DNA of 64,000 nt from Variovorax sp. (lineage in GTDB: Bacteria; Pseudomonadota; Gammaproteobacteria; Burkholderiales; Burkholderiaceae_C): assembly GCA_025352265.1 (NCBI GenBank), contig JANXTS010000056.1, positions 1 to 64,000 of the forward strand. Reading direction: 5' to 3'. The position numbers and the translations under genes are program-made. Positions 1-7,898 of this stretch are shown piece after piece. Within the stretch, counting starts at the first letter, position 1; each line of letters opens with the position of its first letter. The notes below the pieces were generated by a model. It saw only the letters and a list, made by a program, of their open reading frames with translations, had not been told where the DNA came from and made no database searches.

Positions 1-75
1 CGACAGAACCCGGACTTTGACTTGTGCACCGTGTTTATGCGTGTGAAACTTCGGCCTTATGAGTTTGCTGCGGGT

Positions 76-120
76 CTGTTAATCCGTAGGTCCCTGGTTC
101 GAGCCCAGGTCGAGGAGCCA
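76..120 (+). tRNA. 3' fragment of tRNA-Asn (GUU), putative attachment-site remnant
   Basis: The segment carries the anticodon loop with GTT, the 3' side of the anticodon stem, the variable loop, a full T arm (CCTGGTTCGAGCCCAGG) and the acceptor 3' strand ending in CCA. This matches bacterial tRNA-Asn. The bases before position 76 do not resemble a D arm or a 5' acceptor strand, so only the 3' part is present. Tyrosine integrases commonly recombine in the 3' half of tRNA genes and leave such fragments at the far end of the insert. A tRNA terminator follows directly, so the inserted element should lie to the left, outside the window. It is unlikely to be a functional tRNA. Confidence 0.8.
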
Positions 121-142
121 AGATAAGCCTTATGGGCACCAG

Positions 143-180
143 AAACCTCGCTATCAAATCGGTAGCGAGGTTTTTTTACG
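143..180 (+). terminator. Rho-independent terminator behind the tRNA-Asn fragment
   Basis: A perfect 11-bp stem (AAACCTCGCTA at 143-153 with TAGCGAGGTTT at 163-173) has a 9-nt loop and runs into seven T residues. It sits 23 bp after the CCA end, where the original chromosomal tRNA-Asn terminator would be expected. Confidence 0.85.
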
Positions 181-250
181 TCGATCGCGTTTCCGCTTTG
201 GTTTCCACTTTCGGTCGGTTTCCGCTTTGACTTGCGATAACTCTCGCTGA

Positions 251-682
251 CTAAGGCGCGCTTTTTAGCGCGCGTGTTTTGTCCGGCGGACCCACGCGGA
301 GCACGAAGAAATCCCTTGACCTTCTTTCGGGCTCGCAGACGAAGCCCAGCCGTTCAAAGAAGGGCACGCGTTCCCCGAGGCTTCGCACAGTGATCCGTCT
401 GCCGGGGAAGGATTTGACGATTTGAGCGAGCAGCTCGGAACCGATGCCTTGGCCTCGCAGGCTAGTGCGCACGAAGATCGCACTCAAGTACACCCTGCCG
501 TTGTACTCTTCGATAAAGGCGAACGCATTCGCCGTCGCCAGCTTCTCGACCTCTCCAGTCTCAACTCTCTTCGCGACCAAGCCGGGAGTGATCGGGGACC
601 AACACTATTTTTTATCGTGCCGGAGCAAGGCCGCAAGTTCTCGCGCTTGCAGCAACGAATAGTCACTCACGAGCTTGGTCAT
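251..682 (-). pseudogene. GNAT N-acetyltransferase interrupted by an in-frame amber codon
   Basis: The longest uninterrupted frame starts at TTG 580 and gives 109 residues with the acetyl-CoA motif RGQGIGSELL and the strand following YNGRVYLSAIFV. The same frame continues upstream to an ATG at 682, which has a good AGAGG ribosome site 5 bp before it, and is broken only by a TAG at 605-607. The restored product would be about 143 residues, the usual size for a one-domain GNAT; the truncated one lacks the first strand and helix. The gene is therefore probably a recent nonsense pseudogene, although internal reinitiation at TTG 580 is possible. An inverted repeat at 256-273 lies inside the last codons. 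The acceptor substrate cannot be predicted. Confidence 0.6.
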
Positions 683-1031
683 CGTTGCCTCTATATATGG
701 AAATGCCCGTCGCGGTGAATTTCGGGGCGGCTTCGAAATTTTTACTCAATTTGCCTCCAGCGTAGGAGTAAAAGCGCCGCAATTGGCCGAACGACGTCGC
801 CGCTTACTCACGACGGTTGCCGGCCTTCTACGGCATCCCCTCTCCCATCGGCGACGCGTCCTATCGCGTAACGGCCCACGATCCCACGGACCGGCCGCCA
901 AGCGGGGCCGCGCATACTCACCGGCCACATGGCCCGTCGATCCTGCCAAGCGCCCAAGGCGACGGCGCATCCACTGCGACCAACGTTTGCGAAAGTCATC
1001 GCCCTTGTGGCGCTGATCGGGTTGCTCGGCG
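683..1031. other. Stretch without a convincing gene
   Basis: Apart from a candidate signal-peptide frame starting at 929, which is described with the next gene, no frame here has sensible composition. The frames are Arg-rich, as expected of non-coding high-GC DNA. I see no RNA gene or repeat. Confidence 0.4.
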
Positions 1032-1292
1032 GTGCCGCTCGCCCCCGAGGCCGCTCAGGTTCGGCAGATACAGCCGCCGGATGCGAGCGGCCCATGCAAG
1101 TTCTTGGGCGCCATCGAAGGCTCGGGCGGCATGTTCTATTCAAGCCGGCCCGAAGCCGAGCGCGACATGCGCGCCAAGATTCGTAGTGAGGCCGCGCGTC
1201 GTGCAGCCAACGCGTACGTCCTCACGGCGCTCGTCGTCGACCGGGACTTGAGTCTGCCCTTCGCACAAGGCGACGCCTATAAGTGCCCGTAG
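929..1292 (+). pseudogene. Small exported protein, signal peptide out of frame with mature part
   Basis: The frame from 1032 (GTG) to 1292 encodes a compact domain, CKFLGAIEGSGGMFYSS followed by a DMRAKIRSEAARRAANAYV helix and LPFAQGDAYKCP. It resembles small envelope proteins with one paired cysteine, of the DUF4156/RcsF kind. It has no export signal. A hydrophobic signal-like stretch (KVIALVALIGLLGG) is read from ATG 929 in another frame and ends exactly where the second frame begins. This points to a frameshift near 1030-1040 in what was one exported protein of about 115 residues. The family assignment is tentative. If 1032 is the true start, the protein would be cytoplasmic, which does not fit the domain. 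Confidence 0.4.
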
Positions 1293-1400
1293 CCGGCGGA
1301 TCGGCACCAGAGCCGTTCGATCGCCACGAGGCTACGCTCGCCCTACCGGGTTGTAACGAACACGCTGGCGGGCGCGGAGAAGCCCCGACGCCGCTGCTCG

Positions 1401-1681
1401 CTACTTCTTTACCGGCCCCTTCTCGCACCAGAACTTGGTGGTGACGCCGGGCTGCGCTTGGAAAAGCACGCGAGCGGCGTCGCAGTTGTCCCGGTTGTAG
1501 TCGTTGCCGTCGTTGCCGTCGTTGCCGTCGGCCGCATCGAAGCTCGCGACGTGAATGCTCAGGCTGTTTGGTTCAAGACGCTATCGCGGTAAAGCGTGTG
1601 GCGATCGCCTTGCGCCGTGCAGGCGGAGACGGAAACATCGATGGCGACGCAGGCGAGCGTCCAGACCCGGCGCGCGCTCAT
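1401..1681 (-). pseudogene. Frameshifted small lipoprotein-like gene with GND repeats
   Basis: ATG 1681 overlaps the stop of the upstream gene (ATGA), so translation would be coupled. The first frame reads MSARRVWTLACVAIDVSVSAC, then TAQGDRHTLYRDSVLNQ, and stops at TGA 1561-1559. The continuation lies in another frame: SLSIHVASFDAADG, then (GND)3, then YNRDNCDAARVLFQAQPGV, ending TKFWCEKGPVKK at TAG 1403-1401. Joined, they give a short secreted protein with a hydrophobic N-terminus and paired cysteines. The GND tract is a 9-bp tandem repeat at 1501-1527. The frameshift lies near 1555-1575. It is part of the four-gene operon headed by the toxin at 2991. Function unknown. Confidence 0.5.
1501..1527. 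repeat. 9-bp tandem repeat, three copies
   Basis: TCGTTGCCG is repeated three times in tandem. Read on the minus strand it encodes Gly-Asn-Asp repeats inside the frameshifted small gene. Copy number could vary without changing the frame. Confidence 0.85.
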
Positions 1682-2079
1682 TCGATGTATTTGCCGGAGC
1701 GAGTCGCATTGCGCGCCGGCTTCTTGACGGCGGCTGGCGGCATGGCGGCGATCGCCGGCACCGACTGACCGGTAGCCGCGTCGAAGACCAGATCGCCGCC
1801 TTGCTTCGTCGAAAAGAGCGCGATGCTATCGATTCCCACGAGTGCCGTCGGCACGCTCTGGTGCTCGTGATTCGGCTCGCCGAATCGGCTGGTCAAGGCA
1901 GCGAAACGCAGTTGCATGCCGATGCGCCACCAGCCCTTGGTAATGCCGCGAACTTTGAATATCGCGATTGCGATTTCGGGCCATGCGACTGTGTGCTCCG
2001 GAACCTGCTGCAGCGCCTGCAACTGAGCCGGAGACAATCGCGACATGGTAGCCGGCGCGGCTTTCTTGGCTGTGGTCAT
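1678..2079 (-). CDS. Conserved-looking hypothetical protein in toxin-antitoxin operon
   Basis: The start at ATG 2079 is chosen because it overlaps the antitoxin stop (ATGA); the open frame extends further upstream, but that part is Arg/His-rich shadow sequence. The 133-residue product is soluble and has no signal peptide. It has an N-terminal MTTAKKAAPATMSRL segment, a central WPEIAIAIFKVRGITKGWWRIG stretch rich in aromatics, and a basic tail. I do not recognise a domain. Its stop overlaps the ATG of the next gene, so it belongs to the same translationally coupled operon. Similar small proteins are common on phages and integrative elements, which fits the attachment remnant nearby. Confidence 0.6.
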   Translation of the reverse strand: MTTAKKAAPATMSRLSPAQLQALQQVPEHTVAWPEIAIAIFKVRGITKGWWRIGMQLRFAALTSRFGEPNHEHQSVPTALVGIDSIALFSTKQGGDLVFDAATGQSVPAIAAMPPAAVKKPARNATRSGKYIE

Positions 2080-2690
2080 GTGAATAATTTCTGATGCGGC
2101 GCAACGTCCGCAGCGATGACTTGAACGGCGCCCACGATCGTGATCGGCGCCGTTTCGTGCGTGTAATGCAGCGCGGCGCCGTTCATGGCATTCGCAATCG
2201 CCTCTTCGGCGTGTGCCGTCGCTTCGGCGTTGGCCATTGCCTGCGCCGCCGTGATGTCTTCGCGCCATCCCTCGCCGTCGACATGGCGCAGGACGTAAGC
2301 GCAGGGCTCAACGTGGGTGTCGCCGATTTCCATCGCCAGCACGGCGGCAGCCACGCGACGCTTTGAGCGTCGGGCCATCCAAGACAGCCGCAGCATCTTG
2401 CCCTCGGCCACCGGTACCGAGCGCGTGCCCTTTTCCCACATTGCCGCAACTTGGCCTGACTTGCCGCCGAGGCTTCCCAGCCGCTCTTGCGTCCACTTCA
2501 GGCGCTTGCGCATGAAGCGCAGTTCGGCCGGCGTCAGAGTCGTCACGCGTGACGCGATTGCATCGGCTAGGGCGACATAGAGCCCGTCGAGGTCGCGGTA
2601 TGAGATACCCCCCTCGCCGTGCTCGACGAAGCCGTCGACCAAAAACACATTGGGTACTCCGGTACCCGCCAGTTTGCGCATTTCAGTCAC
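2076..2690 (-). CDS. MqsA-like HTH antitoxin with long C-terminal extension
   Basis: The 204-residue protein starts 8 bp inside the end of the DUF4258 gene. Residues 1-45 (VFLVDGFVEHGEGGISYRDLDGLYVALADAI) resemble the N-terminal half of MqsA/YgiT antitoxins but lack the zinc cysteines. Residues 52-100 form the helix-turn-helix: LTPAELRFMRKRLKWTQERL, then GGKSGQVAAMWEKGTRSVP. About 100 further residues follow that MqsA does not have. In this family the N-terminal part neutralises the partner toxin and the HTH binds the operon promoter. The palindrome at 2993-3007 is a plausible operator. The role is inferred from arrangement and motif. Confidence 0.65.
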   Translation of the reverse strand: MTEMRKLAGTGVPNVFLVDGFVEHGEGGISYRDLDGLYVALADAIASRVTTLTPAELRFMRKRLKWTQERLGSLGGKSGQVAAMWEKGTRSVPVAEGKMLRLSWMARRSKRRVAAAVLAMEIGDTHVEPCAYVLRHVDGEGWREDITAAQAMANAEATAHAEEAIANAMNGAALHYTHETAPITIVGAVQVIAADVAPHQKLFT

Positions 2691-2991
2691 CCCTAATTAC
2701 GGTCTCTACGAACACCTTTTCGAGCGCGCTCCAGTCGTCGCCGCCGGCATGCAGGCCGGACACTACGACGCGGACATGCAGACCCAAATACACCACATGG
2801 CATCGATCGCCGTCGCCCTCCGGGCCGTGGGCCGCGCCCCTTCGCAAACACGTACTCACGTCGGTATGGTCAAAGCCGCGTTCTTCCATTCGGTCTTCGG
2901 CGTGGTCTCTAAACACCACGTTCGAATCATCGCGAGCGATGCGCCGTATAGCTTTCGTCAGCTTTGGATTGACTTGCCCGAACATGGCCAT
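2683..2991 (-). CDS. DUF4258 family putative toxin
   Basis: The 102-residue protein matches the DUF4258 pattern: a first helix KLTKAIRRIARDD, then VVFRDHAEDRMEERGFDHTDVSTCLRRG, then a beta strand with HVVYLGLHVRVVV. DUF4258 proteins are related to RelE/MqsR-type ribosome-dependent RNases and are usually paired with YgiT/MqsA antitoxins, as here. The His in RDHAEDRM is a candidate active-site residue. The gene comes first in its operon and overlaps the antitoxin by 8 bp. No ribosome site precedes ATG 2991, so translation may be leaderless or start at the second ATG, 2985. Toxicity is inferred, not visible. Confidence 0.65.
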   Translation of the reverse strand: MAMFGQVNPKLTKAIRRIARDDSNVVFRDHAEDRMEERGFDHTDVSTCLRRGAAHGPEGDGDRCHVVYLGLHVRVVVSGLHAGGDDWSALEKVFVETVIRGD

Positions 2992-2992
2992 T

Positions 2993-3007
2993 CTATACTT
3001 TGTATAG
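2993..3007. promoter_or_regulatory. Perfect palindrome, likely autoregulatory operator of the toxin-antitoxin operon
   Basis: CTATAC-TTT-GTATAG is a perfect inverted repeat with a 3-bp centre, immediately before the toxin start codon. On the minus strand it also supplies a TATACA hexamer usable as a -10 box. Toxin-antitoxin operons are normally repressed by the antitoxin binding such a site. Confidence 0.65.
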
Positions 3008-3093
3008 ATTTCGACGTGGCGCTTTGAAGCGGCGGCAGCGTGCGGGAATGCCGAAAATGGGCATGAGCGAGCGGAGGGGATGGCGCATCGGCC

Positions 3094-3822
3094 TTACGCG
3101 ATCAAAGTGGCTGCGCCCCATATTCCATTGTCGTAAGCCAGCTTCTTTTCGGCCCCGATCTCCGGGGTACTTCGCTCGATCGACGCGTGAGCTCGGTTGG
3201 CAAAATCTTTGATTGATTGAGACAAGCTCCAAGCCTCTTTGCCGTCCACGAAAATCATTCGGTCGTGCAACGCGCGCGGCGCAGATAGGCGCACTTCGAT
3301 CGGCCGAGTCGTCGTGTATTGGAGCTTCCATCGAGCGAGCGCGGGGGCCAAGTTAGCCTGCTTATTTGCGGCGTCGCCCATCAAACGTACAGGAATTCCT
3401 TCTGGCACCAAGACGGCCACGTCCGTTAAAGCGACTGCGTCCAAATAGGGATCGACGATCAGAACATCGGCTGTCGCTTTTACCAAAACCTTACTCAGCG
3501 CCGCTAAGACCGCGAACGAGCTTCCGGCGGCGATGAATGCGCCTCGTGCCGGGACGGGTACCTGTAGCTCGGCACGGGCAAGCGTCCGGTACAGGATCGC
3601 CCGGATTGTTGCGACGTTGGAGTCGTGCAGCGAATTGGCACCCAACGCGCCAACAGCGTTACCAAAGATGATGCTGTCAGCGCCGTTGTTCGCAGCTGCA
3701 ATAAGCGCGTCTGCTTTTCCAAGCCACTCATGAGTTTCGGCGTCCAGTTTTCCGCGTCCCTCGAATGCCGGCCACTCGTGAATAAGCGCCTTCAGCCGCG
3801 CATACAGTTCCACAGATTCCAT
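3094..3822 (-). CDS. Phospholipase D-like (HKD-type) domain protein
   Basis: The 242-residue soluble protein has an N-terminal helical part (1-90) and a PLD-like core: VLIVDPYLDAVAL near 140, then LHDRMIFVDGKEAW near 190, followed by SLSQSIKDFANRA. The second element fits HxK(x)4D with Arg in place of Lys (H-D-R-M-I-F-V-D). Only one such motif is present, so activity would need a dimer. Proteins of this type occur in defence and mobile-element settings and may be nucleases or phosphodiesterases. It stands alone upstream of the toxin operon on the same strand. The substrate is unknown. Confidence 0.55.
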   Translation of the reverse strand: MESVELYARLKALIHEWPAFEGRGKLDAETHEWLGKADALIAAANNGADSIIFGNAVGALGANSLHDSNVATIRAILYRTLARAELQVPVPARGAFIAAGSSFAVLAALSKVLVKATADVLIVDPYLDAVALTDVAVLVPEGIPVRLMGDAANKQANLAPALARWKLQYTTTRPIEVRLSAPRALHDRMIFVDGKEAWSLSQSIKDFANRAHASIERSTPEIGAEKKLAYDNGIWGAATLIA

Positions 3823-4050
3823 TCGCTGCTCTCTTCAGTAGTGAACGTGCACGGCTGACAACCGCCGGATTTGAATCCACCGATGAGGACGGAAAACACA
3901 GATGTCAGGTGCTGCAGCCGACTATCTATCGCGAGTCCCAAATCGCAAGGTACCTTCGAGCGCGAAATGTCCGCTGACTCCGCCGACTTTCGGTTTCCGA
4001 AAAACGGCGTGCGACACTTCTTTCGGCTTGACCACAAACGGAGACTCATC

Positions 4051-4362
4051 ATGAAACGGTTGTTCTTGGCGGCAGCACTTGCATTGTTGGCTGCGCACGC
4101 AGTAGCGCAGCAGGCAGCGTGGTCCGGAAAGACGGAGCTGGTCATGACCATCACCGGGCAGCAAGGCATCAAATGCGGCTACATGTACAACGGACAACGG
4201 TTTGATCGCGTTTTTAATGGCTCGAGCTGCCCGTCGGTGGTCGACATTGAGGTTCCGCAGTCGAGTTCTCCGCAAGGAATGACCGATTGCCAGTTCCTCC
4301 CTCCTGGCCAGTACCAGCAATGCATGCAGTACAACGAGCGACGAATGAGCGGGCGTCAGTAG
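4051..4362 (+). CDS. Small secreted hypothetical protein
   Basis: ATG 4051 is preceded by GGAGA 6 bp upstream and opens a clear Sec signal peptide, MKRLFLAAALALLAAHAVA, with likely cleavage after AVA at residue 19. The mature part of about 84 residues has three cysteines (KCGYMYNG, SSCPSVV, DCQFLPPG) and a polar, Gln-rich tail (GQYQQCMQYNERR) with a fourth Cys, so two disulfides are possible in the periplasm. The open frame extends upstream to 3871, but that part lacks a ribosome site. No recognised family. It stands alone between convergent accessory genes. Confidence 0.65.
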   Translation: MKRLFLAAALALLAAHAVAQQAAWSGKTELVMTITGQQGIKCGYMYNGQRFDRVFNGSSCPSVVDIEVPQSSSPQGMTDCQFLPPGQYQQCMQYNERRMSGRQ

Positions 4363-4383
4363 CCACGGCTGGCCGCCGCCGGC

Positions 4384-4725
4384 TCAGCGCATCGAGGCAG
4401 GGCCGAACAGACTGAAGTTCGTGAGCCGTCGGTCCTCAGCGGCGCTTGGTGGCCGCAGCACGAACCCCTCGTCGAACTGCTCGGATACCAGCATCAGGCC
4501 TATTAAAAGATTCGCGTCACCGACGAGCGCCACCGCCATCTCGCCCACGCTGCCGAGCTGCACGTGCGGCGCTTCATCGTCCACCACGCCTGCGGTCTTC
4601 AATGCGGCCATGGCCGCCATGCGGCACGCCCTGCGGCTGACCGAGCGCCAGGGTTCCACGTCGGCAACGTGCAACTCGCGGCCATCGGGCAACTCTTCCC
4701 GGAACAGCTGCGACGTGGGGGTCAT
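4384..4725 (-). CDS. Hypothetical phage-type protein, last gene of the DUF5681 operon
   Basis: The start at ATG 4725 overlaps the upstream stop (ATGA) and gives 113 residues. The sequence begins MTPTSQLFREELPDGREL, has Ala-rich helices in the middle (ACRMAAMAALKTAGVV, GEMAVALVGDANLLIGLML) and ends polar (AAEDRRLTNFSLFG). There is no signal peptide. I do not recognise the family. Overlapping small genes behind a DUF5681 protein are typical of prophage or integrative-element packaging and accessory segments. Confidence 0.5.
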   Translation of the reverse strand: MTPTSQLFREELPDGRELHVADVEPWRSVSRRACRMAAMAALKTAGVVDDEAPHVQLGSVGEMAVALVGDANLLIGLMLVSEQFDEGFVLRPPSAAEDRRLTNFSLFGPASMR

Positions 4726-5117
4726 TGCAGCTGCCTGCGGCGCGTCGGCTGTGGCGGTGGAACGTCGTCCAGCAGGCCAGCCCATGGCGACTCGGGGTCG
4801 GTCGATTCACGCGCGCGCTCTTCATCGATGTGCCGAGCGCCGAAGTAGCGAACCTCCTGCGGGTCGCTGGCCTCTTTCCAACCTGCCCGGCACTTCAACC
4901 ACTTCTCGCACGCACGTGCGTCGGGCTTCTGGCCGGGTCCGCCGTCCGCGCTGCGGTCATGCTGGGCTTGAGGGAGCCTAGGTTGACCCACATACCCAAT
5001 GCCACCAGAAACGGCGTGCACAGCAACGGCATTGGCTGGACCGGAGCACACGTGGATACGCTCCTCCCGTCGTGTGTGCCTGCCCCGTGGACTGCTGAAT
5101 GCTTCGAACGTCATCAT
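4722..5117 (-). CDS. Hypothetical protein, possibly frameshifted
   Basis: ATG 5117 overlaps the stop of the DUF5681 reading frame, and the TGA at the other end overlaps the next ATG, so the 131-residue frame is embedded in an operon. The C-terminal half (ACEKWLKCRAGWKEASDPQ, then EVRYFGARHIDEERARES and a Pro-rich tail) looks like real protein. In the part from about 4930 to 5040 third-position GC in this frame is low, and another frame reads more naturally (TPFLVALGMWVNLGSLKP). A frameshift there is possible. No family recognised. Confidence 0.4.
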   Translation of the reverse strand: MMTFEAFSSPRGRHTRREERIHVCSGPANAVAVHAVSGGIGYVGQPRLPQAQHDRSADGGPGQKPDARACEKWLKCRAGWKEASDPQEVRYFGARHIDEERARESTDPESPWAGLLDDVPPPQPTRRRQLQ

Positions 5118-5592
5118 GGTGCTTTTGCCTCCAGCGCCCGCAGACGTTCATCCAACTCATCTACCTGCTTCAGTCCAGCGAAAGCAGAGATGCAGTCAAT
5201 CAATATCTTTCCGGTGTCAGGGTCCACCTCACCTAAGGCCACAGCAGCAAGGATCTGCCCCGTTTGATGCGTCAACGGCGCTCGTGAATCCAATTCAAAT
5301 TCGACCTTTTCCGCCCTCACCTTTGAAGGCGGCGCAATGCGAGACAGCACGATGTTCGCCGCAGTAATGTCGACAGCGAGCGCAGCGTCGATAACCACAC
5401 GGGTGCCTTCGAACCTTCCTTTTCAAACTCCAAGGCGACAAGCGTTTTCTTCGCTTTCGATCCCTTCGGCCGGCCTGCCGGGTTGCCGCTCACACCGGGC
5501 ATGAAGCCGCGTGATCCGTTCGGACGTTGCGTGCCCTGTTGCGGCGTGAAGTTCTTGAGCCATTCCGGCTTCTCATCGGACACTGTGGTCAC
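5114..5592 (-). pseudogene. DUF5681 domain protein split by a frameshift
   Basis: The frame from GTG 5592 carries the DUF5681 signature GFMPGVSGNPAGRPKGSKAKK and then runs out of frame after FEKEGSKAPV. The frame ending at 5114 continues as VVIDAALAVDITAANIVLSR, then a segment ending in QILAAVALGEVDPDTGKILI and a final KQVDELDERLRALEAKA coiled region. Together these reproduce the usual DUF5681 protein layout (about 160 residues), so one gene has lost its frame near 5395-5410. DUF5681 proteins are common in phages and genomic islands; the function is unknown, and the signature resembles small nucleic-acid-associated proteins. Confidence 0.65.
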
Positions 5593-5916
5593 CGTCCATC
5601 ACCTTGACTTTGTTTTCAGCAGTTGGATAGCAAACTCAAGCGGTGAAGGTGCTGGCGGCAGCAGCTTGCAACTTGCCCACTCGCGCGCTGTCAGCGCCAA
5701 TCACCTTTTCTATCTCTCAGTAGAGAAGGCTCCCGTTCCGGCCGATCAGCGACAACGCGGTTTCCATGACGGCAAGCCGCTGGTTCAACGCTGGATTGGT
5801 CTTCTCGTGACGCTTCGATGGGTGACTAACCCTGCACTGCGCATTCTGTTGTCAGCGGCGATCGTAAATCGGCCCATGCCCGGCACGGCTCGAGCGTTCA
5901 AGACTCAACGAGAACT
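5593..5916. other. Stretch without a convincing gene
   Basis: This 324-bp stretch separates the repeat-tailed membrane protein from the DUF5681 gene. Open frames on the plus strand run through it but read as the antisense of the repeat. I see no promoter motif, RNA gene or inverted repeat that I can defend. Confidence 0.4.
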
Positions 5917-7560
<1,644 letters not shown>

Positions 7561-7898
7561 GGTAGTTCGCTCAGCTGGAGCTCATGTGAAGGTTTCACAT
7601 CTTGCTGGTGGTGCCGAGTTTGCGTGTAAGGCATTAGCGCTAACGTCGTAATCTAGATGCCTGTCTAAATGATCGATCAACCCTTCAATCACTCGCAGTT
7701 CACTCCCGAGACGTGATTGCTCAAGAACAGCGTCGGGGATCACGTGTGCGCCCTCCGTGCGCTCGACACGGCAGTGCCGGCGCAGCAGATTGCCGTGCGG
7801 CAAAAAACGGCATATATGATATATATTATTGATGCATTCTTCGACGTCTTGCCGTCTTAGCACCCCGTATCCGCGGTTCCCAACCAGGAGCGCTCCGA
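7561..7898. promoter_or_regulatory. Upstream region of otnK with AT-rich operator
   Basis: No convincing gene lies here. A 93-residue minus frame (7582-7863) covers most of it but has no ribosome site and no recognisable domain. The right end carries the regulator motif at 7812-7824 and the ribosome site of otnK (GGAGC at 7887-7891). Confidence 0.5.
7812..7824. promoter_or_regulatory. GntR-type operator copy 1 (ATATATGATATAT)
   Basis: This is the reverse complement of ATATATCATATAT, an inverted repeat of ATATAT around one base. It lies 74 bp before the otnK start. The same motif precedes four other units of the cluster. Confidence 0.7.

Noticed and set aside
1..120. A complete tRNA gene at the left edge
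   Set aside because: Only the 3' part from the anticodon loop matches; no D arm or 5' acceptor strand can be folded from the bases before 76.
7582..7863. A 93-codon minus-strand frame upstream of otnK
   Set aside because: No ribosome site, no recognisable domain, and it spans the operator region. I treat it as chance, although the ILE/LEU-rich end (ELRVIEGLIDHLDRH) is mildly protein-like.
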